From Firmicutes bacterium UBA994 (GTDB taxonomy: Bacteria > Bacillota > UBA994), in contig DBBC01000001.1 in the NCBI GenBank assembly GCA_002292025.1, positions 1 to 5,443 of the forward strand: 5,443 nt of DNA. The letters run 5' to 3'. Below are positions 1-4,563 of the stretch, piece after piece (the first letter of the stretch is position 1; every line of letters starts with the position of its first letter). The position numbers were made by a program, and so were the translations under genes. The notes under the pieces are model-generated. The model was not told the DNA's origin, did not search any database, and saw only the letters and a program-made list of their open reading frames with translations.

Positions 1-55
1 CACCCTCCAGCGCAGCCGTATAGTATCGCTTCACCATGGGAGCATGTTCAGACAT
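1..55 (-). CDS. 5' end of an unidentified gene running off the left edge
   Basis: On the minus strand an ATG at 55-53 opens a frame that stays open to the window edge and reads MSEHAPMVKRYYTAALEG. The start is supported by a strong AGGAGG Shine-Dalgarno (complement of 63-68) seven bases upstream and by an extended -10 element further up (99-107). Only about 18 residues are visible, too few to assign a family, and I do not recognise the peptide. The gene is transcribed away from the putative RNA at 135-306. It could also be reached by read-through from the cupin gene (324-689, same strand), because I see no terminator for that gene on the minus strand. The real-start call is fairly secure; the product is unknown. 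Confidence 0.6.
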   Translation of the reverse strand, partial: MSEHAPMVKRYYTAALEG

Positions 56-98
56 CAAAGCCCCTCCTTGTCGCAGTATCCCACCCGCTAGTCTATAT

Positions 99-107
99 AT
101 TGTAGCA
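99..107 (-). promoter_or_regulatory. Extended -10 promoter element for the left-edge gene
   Basis: Read on the minus strand, 107-99 is TGCTACAAT: an extended -10 (TGn) followed by TACAAT, five of six matches to the sigma-A consensus. It lies about 44 bases upstream of the ATG at 55. I see no good -35 at the usual distance, which is tolerable for extended -10 promoters. It coincides with the -35 of the plus-strand promoter at 100-128, so the two promoters would occlude each other. The same stretch contains an inverted repeat, TTGTA (100-104) and TACAA (110-114), which could be an operator; that is inference only. Confidence 0.4.
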
Positions 108-128
108 CATACAACAGCGCACTACTAT
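100..128 (+). promoter_or_regulatory. Candidate sigma-A promoter for the structured RNA
   Basis: TTGTAG (100-105) and TACTAT (123-128) are separated by exactly 17 bases. The -35 is weak (three of six consensus bases) and the -10 is moderate (four of six). Predicted initiation is near 135, just before the first stable helix of the RNA described next. The agreement of promoter spacing, start site and structure start is the main support. Confidence 0.35.
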
Positions 129-134
129 ATGTTG

Positions 135-306
135 TGTAAAATCCGCGAGGAGCTTTTTAAAGTCACGTTACACGAATGTCCTAGCCAAGAACGTGAGAGC
201 CTCGCCATAAGAGCGGTCGACCCAAGCCATGTTGGCTAAGGACTCCCGGCAGGTACACTAACAAAGCAGCCAGGTCCCCCTAGCCGCTCTTTTGTCTTCT
301 TTTTTT
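135..306 (+). ncRNA. Putative structured small RNA with a pseudoknot, family not recognised
   Basis: No convincing protein frame lies here, but perfect complementary segments are dense. P1 pairs GCGAGG (145-150) with CCTCGC (200-205). P2, nested inside it, pairs TCACGTT (163-169) with AACGTGA (190-196). P3 pairs AAGAGCGG (209-216) with CCGCTCTT (284-291). The P2 loop carries GTCCTAGCCAA (178-188), which can pair over 11 base pairs with 232-243 (one bulged A at 239), crossing P1, P2 and P3 as a pseudoknot. Competing local hairpins exist: AGCCA/TGGCT (225-229/233-237), and GGACT/GGTCC (240-244/273-277) continued by GGC/GCC (248-250/269-271). The RNA would begin near 135 and end in a T-rich tract. 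Strand is inferred from the promoter and the T-tract. It does not match the riboswitch, 6S, tmRNA, RNase P or T-box signatures I know. Only comparative alignment would establish it as a real RNA gene. Confidence 0.45.
209..306 (+). terminator. Terminator-like stem with T-rich tail ending the putative RNA
   Basis: The 8-bp stem AAGAGCGG/CCGCTCTT (209-216/284-291) is followed directly by T-rich sequence, including TTTT (290-293) and seven T at 300-306. The loop is large (67 nt) and itself structured, so it is not a compact classical hairpin. It may combine the closing helix of the RNA with its 3' end signal. On the minus strand the same stem is not followed by T, so it would not terminate the cupin transcript. 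Confidence 0.4.
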
Positions 307-323
307 GTTTTATGTTTTGTGGC

Positions 324-689
324 TTATGATTTTTGATTCGTTTTGTCGTACAAAATCAGCGCAATGTACTCTAGATCTCTTTCGCCTACGTTCTCGATAA
401 AATGCGACTCGCCGCTCTTAGTCCACAGCGCGTCGCCCGGATGCAGCAACATTTCCTCCCCGTTGTCGCTGACCTTGGCCGTGCCGGACAAGACAAAGTA
501 GACTTCTCCCTCGCCTTCGTGCTTGTGCCAGCCGACTGAGCACCCCGGTGCCAGCACGCTGCGCGAGAACAACCTGCCCGCGCCAGTCGCATCCTCCTGC
601 TTAAGAAAGTGTGTGTTGCGCAGCAACCCCTTGCCGCCAAACCGCTCGCTGTGCTCGGTTACCAACATCTCGGTACGCCTTGTGATCAC
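324..689 (-). CDS. Small single-domain cupin protein
   Basis: A 121-residue protein, the usual size for a single-domain cupin, probably cytosolic (no signal peptide or membrane segment seen). Cupin motif 1 is clear: G49, then H55, H57, E62 and G69 in the G(X)5HXH(X)4E(X)6G pattern. Motif 2 covers residues 85-100 with G85, G93, H96 and N100; the usual proline is a lysine (K91). The expected metal ligands are therefore H55, H57, E62 and H96. Such stand-alone cupins bind a divalent metal and may be enzymes or small-ligand sensors; the sequence does not tell which. The start is GTG at 689-687, chosen because AGGGAGGT lies seven bases upstream; the internal ATG at 668 has no good ribosome-binding site. 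The gene is monocistronic on the left unless it reads through to the partial gene at 1-55, antisense to the putative RNA. The family call is secure and the function unknown. Confidence 0.9.
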   Translation of the reverse strand: MITRRTEMLVTEHSERFGGKGLLRNTHFLKQEDATGAGRLFSRSVLAPGCSVGWHKHEGEGEVYFVLSGTAKVSDNGEEMLLHPGDALWTKSGESHFIENVGERDLEYIALILYDKTNQKS

Positions 690-695
690 CTTTTT

Positions 696-703
696 ACCTC
701 CCT
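696..703 (-). promoter_or_regulatory. Ribosome-binding site fixing the cupin GTG start
   Basis: The minus strand reads AGGGAGGT here, seven bases before the GTG at 689-687. This decides between the GTG and the later in-frame ATG at 668, which lacks such a site. Confidence 0.8.
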
Positions 704-879
704 GCGATTATTGCTCTCTTGTACATAGCAAATCGTCCACTTACACCTTAGCATACCACACCGGCCGGTAGCACGCTACACGCCGCACTCATGGCCCAAT
801 GATCGCGAGTGAAGGCGAGACTCATATGGAATGACACTATCCCCGCACCGACACGTCCATATACTGATATTACTATTGT
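704..879. other. Cupin/degV divergent intergenic region with symmetric elements
   Basis: This spacer must hold the promoters of both flanking genes, but I find no clean -35/-10 pair for either. Possible -10 boxes are TATACT (860-865, plus, for the DegV gene) and TGCTATGTA on the minus strand (722-730, for the cupin), both with poor -35 partners. Two symmetric elements stand out. One is a 10-bp perfect palindrome, ACCGGCCGGT, at 760-769. The other is a hairpin-forming pair, CGCC-g-CACTC (781-790) with GAGTG-aa-GGCG (807-817), nine pairs around a 16-nt loop. Either could be an operator or a leader structure; neither is followed by a T-run, so they are not terminators. Confidence 0.3.
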
Positions 880-885
880 AGGAGG
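880..885 (+). promoter_or_regulatory. Ribosome-binding site for the TTG-started DegV gene
   Basis: AGGAGG, eight bases before the TTG at 894-896. This strong site makes the unusual TTG start credible. The protein then opens with MQRIALVTDSTADL, exactly where DegV-family proteins begin. Confidence 0.85.
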
Positions 886-893
886 GGTTCCCT

Positions 894-1739
894 TTGCAAC
901 GCATAGCCCTTGTCACAGACAGCACTGCCGATCTCACCCCAGCGCAGGCTCAGCAATTTCAGGTTACGGTTCGCCCGCTTAACGTAATTTTTGGCGAAAA
1001 AATCTATCTCGACGGCGTCGACATCCACCCCGCTCAGTTTTACCCCATGCTGGCAGAAGCCAAGCAACTCCCCACCACCAGCCAACCGTCGCCGGGGGAG
1101 TTTATCGAGCTCTATGAAAAGTTGTTCGTTGCGGGTTTCGACACCATCGTTTCCTTGCACATCTCTTCGAACCTAAGCGGGACCTATCAGGCCGCCCAGC
1201 AGGCCGTCGAGCACATGAGACGCGACATCAGAGTGATAGATTCGCGCTCCATCAGCCTAGGCACCGCCGTGCAGGTGATGGCAGCGTCGGAGGCCATTGC
1301 GGCGGGCAAAAATGTGGATGATGTAATCAAGGCTGTTGATGCTTCACGCGCCAATCACGAAGTAGTGTTTACGCTAAATACACTGGAATACCTAGCCAAG
1401 GGCGGCCGCATCGGCAAGGCCAAGAGTTTGCTGGGCTCGTTACTTAACATTAAGCCCATTATTCGTGTGCAGGACGGCGCGTACATCGATGCCGGCAAAG
1501 CTCGCAACCAAAAACAGGCCCTTGACCAGATCGTAACCTTGTTCCAGGACCTCTCCAAGGGACGTAAAGCTAAGCGCGTCTGCGTGGCCGTGGGAGCAGC
1601 AGATGAAGCAGGGCAGCACTTGAAGTTAGGCCTGCACAAAGCTTTTGGCGTGGAGCCCTCCGTCTCACAAGTGGGGCCCGTCGTGGGCGTCCATACGGGG
1701 CCGGGTACTGTTGGCGCGGCGATCGAGTTTATACCTTAG
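894..1739 (+). CDS. DegV family fatty-acid-binding protein
   Basis: A 281-residue cytosolic protein of standard DegV length. Characterised members (FakB) bind a single fatty acid and present it to the kinase FakA, which makes acyl phosphate for membrane lipid synthesis; that role is inferred here from family. Visible family signatures in order: VTDSTADL (7-14), TSQPSPGEF (62-70), SSNLSGTY (91-98), the IDSRS segment (115-119) followed by LG (122-123), the glycine-rich stretch LEYLAKGGRIGKAKSLLG (164-181) leading into LNIKPI (184-189), and VHTGPGTVG (266-274). No FakA-like kinase gene is in the window, which is common because degV genes are scattered and often multiple per genome. The start is TTG, with AGGAGG eight bases upstream. 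The last 75 bases overlap the 3' end of the convergent ycaQ gene, so no terminator separates them. Its acyl-chain preference cannot be read from sequence. Confidence 0.95.
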   Translation: MQRIALVTDSTADLTPAQAQQFQVTVRPLNVIFGEKIYLDGVDIHPAQFYPMLAEAKQLPTTSQPSPGEFIELYEKLFVAGFDTIVSLHISSNLSGTYQAAQQAVEHMRRDIRVIDSRSISLGTAVQVMAASEAIAAGKNVDDVIKAVDASRANHEVVFTLNTLEYLAKGGRIGKAKSLLGSLLNIKPIIRVQDGAYIDAGKARNQKQALDQIVTLFQDLSKGRKAKRVCVAVGAADEAGQHLKLGLHKAFGVEPSVSQVGPVVGVHTGPGTVGAAIEFIP

Positions 1740-2873
1740 TTCCAGTCCTAAATACTCGGCTATTTCCAAGGCGGCGCTATCAATCGCTGCCCTTATAGTC
1801 GGGGTATCCTTTTCGAGCCATAGATTGCTGACCCAAAGCGTCCCCTGCTTGCGCTCTGCCTTCAACTCGATTCTACCGACAAACTCATCGCCCACAAGCG
1901 TGGGTAGTACATAATAGCCGTACTGACGCTTGGCCTCGGGCACATACACTTCCCAGCGATAGGTAAAGCCAAAGAAATCTGTAATGCGGTCGCGATCCCA
2001 CAGCAAGTTGTCCAGTGGGGCTACCAAAACCGCATGGTTGGTTGGCCCTAGAGCGGACCGGGTCAGTTCTGGCAGCAGGGACGTGTGACAGTAATACTGC
2101 CGCTTGACGCCCTCTACCTCTACTTTGACCACCTTGTCCTGTCGAACTAGCTCCTGTAGCAGTTGCTTGATTTCACTCTTTGGCGCGATATTCCAGCCGA
2201 ATCTAAAAAGACCCGTTTGGCTCAACCCATAGGCCACAAGAAACTTCTCCAGCATGTATTGGCGGTACTCTGCCGCACTGACATACTGGGCTAACAGATG
2301 CTCCGGAACAACGCGGTGTGGCAAATCATAGCGCCTCTCGATACCTTGGCGCACGGCGATCATCACCTGCCCGGTGTAGTGCAAATCATCAAGGGCTGCC
2401 CTTTCCGCTTTGGTCTTCTTTTCGACGCCGTCCCACCAACCGTGGAGCTTTTCGCCGCTCATAAACTCGCGGGCCGTTTTGGCTCCATCGTCTTCTAGTC
2501 GCCGTAACACCCTTGCGGCGACTAACTTTACCTCCGGGGCAGGGTTGTACTGCTCCTGCAGCCTGCGCATCTTGTAGGCGAAGTAGGGGTAGTCTTCCAT
2601 GGGGAGCACACAGAGGGCATCGCAAAAATACTCGAACGCCGTCTTCTTGACGTATAGCTCATGGTCTAGCATTTCTGGGCGGTAGTTGGCGACGCGAGTA
2701 AAGAGCACATAATGGTGATTGCGCTCAAACACATTGATGGGATCGATTTGGATTGCGCCCAAGTGCCGCAAGGCTTGCCCCACACCCTCCTGCCCAGCCC
2801 AATCCACAGAAGACGGTCTAAACCGTTGACGCCCGATCAAAAACCAGCGGGCTTGCTCGCGTGTAATTCTCAT
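1665..2873 (-). CDS. ycaQ: YcaQ/AlkX-type winged-helix DNA glycosylase
   Basis: A 402-residue protein of the HTH_42 superfamily, close to the usual family length of about 400. Characterised relatives (E. coli YcaQ/AlkX, Streptomyces AlkZ) are glycosylases that excise bulky alkylated bases and unhook interstrand crosslinks. The catalytic motif of the YcaQ branch, Q-hydrophobic-D, is visible as Q42-I43-D44, followed by PINVFERNHHYVLFTRV (45-61). Then come FEYFCDALCVLPMEDYPYF (80-98), a winged-helix region rich in basic residues (about 100-270), and the typical C-terminal block with LLWDRDR (290-296), FGFTYRWEVYVPEAKRQYGY (301-320) and GRIELKAERKQGTL (333-346). The start is ATG at 2873 with GGGAGGA (complement of 2881-2887) seven bases upstream; the longer open frame to 3170 is only the antisense of rtcB. 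It is divergent from rtcB. Its final 25 codons overlap the DegV gene. The family is sure; lesion specificity is inferred. Confidence 0.92.
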   Translation of the reverse strand: MRITREQARWFLIGRQRFRPSSVDWAGQEGVGQALRHLGAIQIDPINVFERNHHYVLFTRVANYRPEMLDHELYVKKTAFEYFCDALCVLPMEDYPYFAYKMRRLQEQYNPAPEVKLVAARVLRRLEDDGAKTAREFMSGEKLHGWWDGVEKKTKAERAALDDLHYTGQVMIAVRQGIERRYDLPHRVVPEHLLAQYVSAAEYRQYMLEKFLVAYGLSQTGLFRFGWNIAPKSEIKQLLQELVRQDKVVKVEVEGVKRQYYCHTSLLPELTRSALGPTNHAVLVAPLDNLLWDRDRITDFFGFTYRWEVYVPEAKRQYGYYVLPTLVGDEFVGRIELKAERKQGTLWVSNLWLEKDTPTIRAAIDSAALEIAEYLGLELRYKLDRRANSTRPRMDAHDGPHL

Positions 2874-2943
2874 GCTTCTCTCCTCCCGCAACACTGTGGT
2901 CGTGCCCCTAGGACACGTGTGACCTTGTCGCCACGTAAATAGA

Positions 2944-2972
2944 TTGCCGCCTGCGCCGCATAATATTATACT
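2944..2972 (+). promoter_or_regulatory. Candidate promoter for rtcB
   Basis: TTGCCG (2944-2949) and TATACT (2967-2972) with a 17-base spacer; four and five consensus matches. Initiation near 2979 would leave a leader of only about 13 bases, starting at the Shine-Dalgarno itself, so a slightly upstream start using the overlapping TATTAT (2964-2969) is also possible. I see no binding site for an RtcR-like sigma-54 activator: no GG-N10-GC element is recognisable. Confidence 0.4.
2965..2970 (-). promoter_or_regulatory. Consensus -10 box for ycaQ
   Basis: The minus strand reads a perfect TATAAT here, 92 bases upstream of the ycaQ ATG, which would give a leader of about 85 nt. The matching -35 position overlaps the rtcB start region and is poor. 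The box lies next to and within a 10-bp palindrome, ATAATATTAT (2960-2969), and overlaps the rtcB -10, so one AT-rich patch may serve both directions. Confidence 0.35.
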
Positions 2973-2978
2973 TATGGT

Positions 2979-2986
2979 AGGAGGTG
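2979..2986 (+). promoter_or_regulatory. Ribosome-binding site fixing the rtcB start
   Basis: AGGAGGTG, a near-perfect anti-16S match, five bases before the ATG at 2992. It excludes the in-frame ATG at 2974 and the more upstream start codons, which have no such site and would add residues unlike the family. Confidence 0.85.
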
Positions 2987-2991
2987 AGCGC

Positions 2992-4113
2992 ATGATCACG
3001 ATTAAAGGAGCGTACAACTCTGCCAAAGTGTTCTTGGACGAAGTCGACGAGGGGACGTTAGGCCAGCTGCATGAACTATGCAACCAGCCGTTTGTAGCGG
3101 GGCTTAAAATACGGGTCATGCCGGACACGCACGTAGGCATGGGCTGCACCATCGGCACTACCATGACCATTAAAGATAAGGTTGTCCCGGGTCATGTGGG
3201 GGTAGACATTGGCTGCGGTGTGCTGGTGGGCCGTATCCCCGCGCGGGAGATTGACTTCGCCAAACTAGACAGAGTAATTCGCGGCAATGTACCTTCCGGC
3301 TTTGAGGTGCGACATAGCCTTCACCGCTTAGCTAGCAGAGCGCGACTCGCTGACCTCAAGTGCGCCGCCCATATTAAAAAGATGAACCGCATCGAAATGA
3401 GTATCGGTAGCCTAGGCGGCGGCAATCACTTTATTGAGGTGGCCAGCTCGGAGGACGGCACTAGCTACCTGTGCATCCACACTGGCAGCCGCAACTTAGG
3501 CAAGCAAATAGCCGAACACTATCAAGACGTGGCCGTGCGGGCGCTCGGCCGTAAGCGGGATGGTGGCGCGAAAGTGCCGAAATTCATGGCCTACGTGGAG
3601 GGTGAAGATCTGGCGCATTACATGAACGACATGACCATTGCCCAAGAATTTGCGGACCTTAACCGCAAGGCGATAGCGGAAGTGATCGCGCGGGGCATGA
3701 ACTGGGAGCTTATGGACACGTTTATTACGACACACAACTACATTGATGCCGAGGAGGGCATTTTGCGCAAAGGCGCAGTCGCGGCCCATAAGGGACAAAT
3801 GCTCGTTATTCCAATTAACATGCGTGACGGCAGCATCATCGCCGTGGGCAAAGGTAACCCCGACTGGAACTTCTCCGCGCCGCATGGGGCAGGACGCCTA
3901 CTGAGCCGCAGCCAAGCCAAACGCACTTTAACACTTGAGCAATACAAACATTCTATGGCCGGTATATTTACTACCTCGGTCGATCCTGATACGCTCGACG
4001 AAGCGCCGATGGCCTACAAACCTATGGAGTTGATTCTCGACGCGATAGCTGACACGGTAGAGGTACGGCACGTCATCAAGACCCTGTACAATTTTAAGGC
4101 CGGCGGCGACTAA
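2992..4113 (+). CDS. rtcB: RtcB RNA-splicing/repair ligase (3'-phosphate, 5'-hydroxyl)
   Basis: RtcB joins RNA 2',3'-cyclic phosphate or 3'-phosphate ends to 5'-hydroxyl ends using GTP and Mn2+, through a guanylylated histidine. At 373 residues this is a short bacterial form (E. coli about 408, archaeal about 480). All active-site elements are visible: MPDTHVGMG (43-51), the metal-binding D72 and C75 in VGVDIGCG (69-76), H146 in GGGNHFIEV (142-150), H163 in IHTGSRNLG (162-170), H248 in TTHNYID (246-252), RKGAVAAHKGQ (259-269), and the nucleophile H298 in APHGAGR (296-302). The loop before H298 (NFSAPHGAGR) differs from the E. coli type and seems typical of the short subgroup. The start is ATG at 2992, chosen on AGGAGGTG. 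It is divergent from ycaQ and probably co-transcribed with the CoA-binding gene at 4147. No archease, rtcA, rtcR or prfH gene is visible, so the physiological RNA substrate is unknown. Confidence 0.96.
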   Translation: MITIKGAYNSAKVFLDEVDEGTLGQLHELCNQPFVAGLKIRVMPDTHVGMGCTIGTTMTIKDKVVPGHVGVDIGCGVLVGRIPAREIDFAKLDRVIRGNVPSGFEVRHSLHRLASRARLADLKCAAHIKKMNRIEMSIGSLGGGNHFIEVASSEDGTSYLCIHTGSRNLGKQIAEHYQDVAVRALGRKRDGGAKVPKFMAYVEGEDLAHYMNDMTIAQEFADLNRKAIAEVIARGMNWELMDTFITTHNYIDAEEGILRKGAVAAHKGQMLVIPINMRDGSIIAVGKGNPDWNFSAPHGAGRLLSRSQAKRTLTLEQYKHSMAGIFTTSVDPDTLDEAPMAYKPMELILDAIADTVEVRHVIKTLYNFKAGGD

Positions 4114-4137
4114 AAAAGGGAGCAACAAAAAAGGGAG
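4112..4137 (+). repeat. Tandem repeat duplicating a Shine-Dalgarno in the rtcB/CoA-binding spacer
   Basis: AAAAAAGGGAG occurs twice (4112-4122 and 4127-4137), 15 bases apart, starting within the rtcB TAA stop. The second copy supplies GGGAGGT, the ribosome-binding site of the next gene, seven bases before its GTG. The first copy is an extra SD-like site 24 bases upstream of that GTG. It could be a local slippage duplication or a standby ribosome site; it forms no hairpin. Confidence 0.7.
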
Positions 4138-4146
4138 GTTTTCACA

Positions 4147-4539
4147 GTGAGCAAAGACCTATTTCTTGCATTTGGGCACTGGGCAGTGGCAGGCGATGTA
4201 TTGAACCCAGAGAAGTTCGCGCACAAAATCGTCCAGCGCCTCTCGCGCAAGGGGTACGAAGTGAGCCAAGTACACCCCCGCGGCGGTGAGAATGTGTACG
4301 TACACCTTGCAGATCTGCCGCGCCAACCGGATGTGCTGTGCCTAGTCATTAACCCTAAGCTCGGGGCGGCGTATATAGCTGAAGCCGCAGCCCTTGGCAT
4401 AACGCATATCTGGCTGCAGCCCGGCGCAGACGCAGAGGAGATTGTGGAGCAGTGCCGAGCCCTAAAACTAGAGGTTGTGCAAAGCTGCGTACTGGTAGAG
4501 CTTGCAGAGCGAGAAGCCGCTGACACGAGCAAAGAATAG
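4147..4539 (+). CDS. Small CoA-binding-domain protein (YccU-like, CoA_binding_2)
   Basis: A 130-residue, single-domain Rossmann-like protein, slightly shorter than typical members of about 135-145. Family features: a nucleotide-binding opening AFGHWAVAGDVLNPEKF (8-24, matching the usual VVGAS..PEKF pattern, with D17 in place of the common S), GYEVSQVHPRGG (36-47), LADLPRQPD (54-62), LGITHIWLQPGADAEE (83-98), and a C-terminal SCVLVE (113-118) with the conserved cysteine. These proteins resemble the CoA-binding domain of succinyl-CoA synthetase and bind CoA; their physiological role is unknown, and no catalytic partner domain is present. The start is GTG with GGGAGGT seven bases upstream. It lies 33 bp after rtcB on the same strand with no terminator between, so they are probably co-transcribed. 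It ends 24 bp from the convergent gene at 4564. The family call is good; the biological role is open. Confidence 0.88.
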   Translation: MSKDLFLAFGHWAVAGDVLNPEKFAHKIVQRLSRKGYEVSQVHPRGGENVYVHLADLPRQPDVLCLVINPKLGAAYIAEAAALGITHIWLQPGADAEEIVEQCRALKLEVVQSCVLVELAEREAADTSKE

Positions 4540-4563
4540 GGGTGAGTTATCGCGTACTGCATG

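Noticed and set aside
36..239. 67-codon plus-strand open frame
   Set aside because: Its ATG at 36 lies inside the start of the minus-strand left-edge gene and has no ribosome-binding site, and most of the frame runs through the complementary RNA segments. No protein family is recognisable.
249..271. Resemblance to the SRP RNA domain IV (CAGGT ... AAGCAGCC)
   Set aside because: The flanking bases match the bacterial SRP signature, but the apical stem and GNRA tetraloop are absent (the middle reads ACACTAAC), and the surrounding helices do not form the SRP rod.
135..300. T-box, cobalamin, SAM, glycine or lysine riboswitch, or tmRNA
   Set aside because: None of the conserved core sequences of these classes is present on either strand, and no plus-strand gene lies directly downstream.
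2913..2920. 8-bp palindrome ACACGTGT in the ycaQ leader as an operator
   Set aside because: An isolated 8-bp palindrome is short enough to be chance, and it is not placed at either promoter core.
2874..3170. N-terminal extension of ycaQ to an upstream start
   Set aside because: The extra 99 residues are antisense to rtcB, low in family resemblance, and bypass a strong Shine-Dalgarno at 2881-2887 placed correctly for the ATG at 2873.
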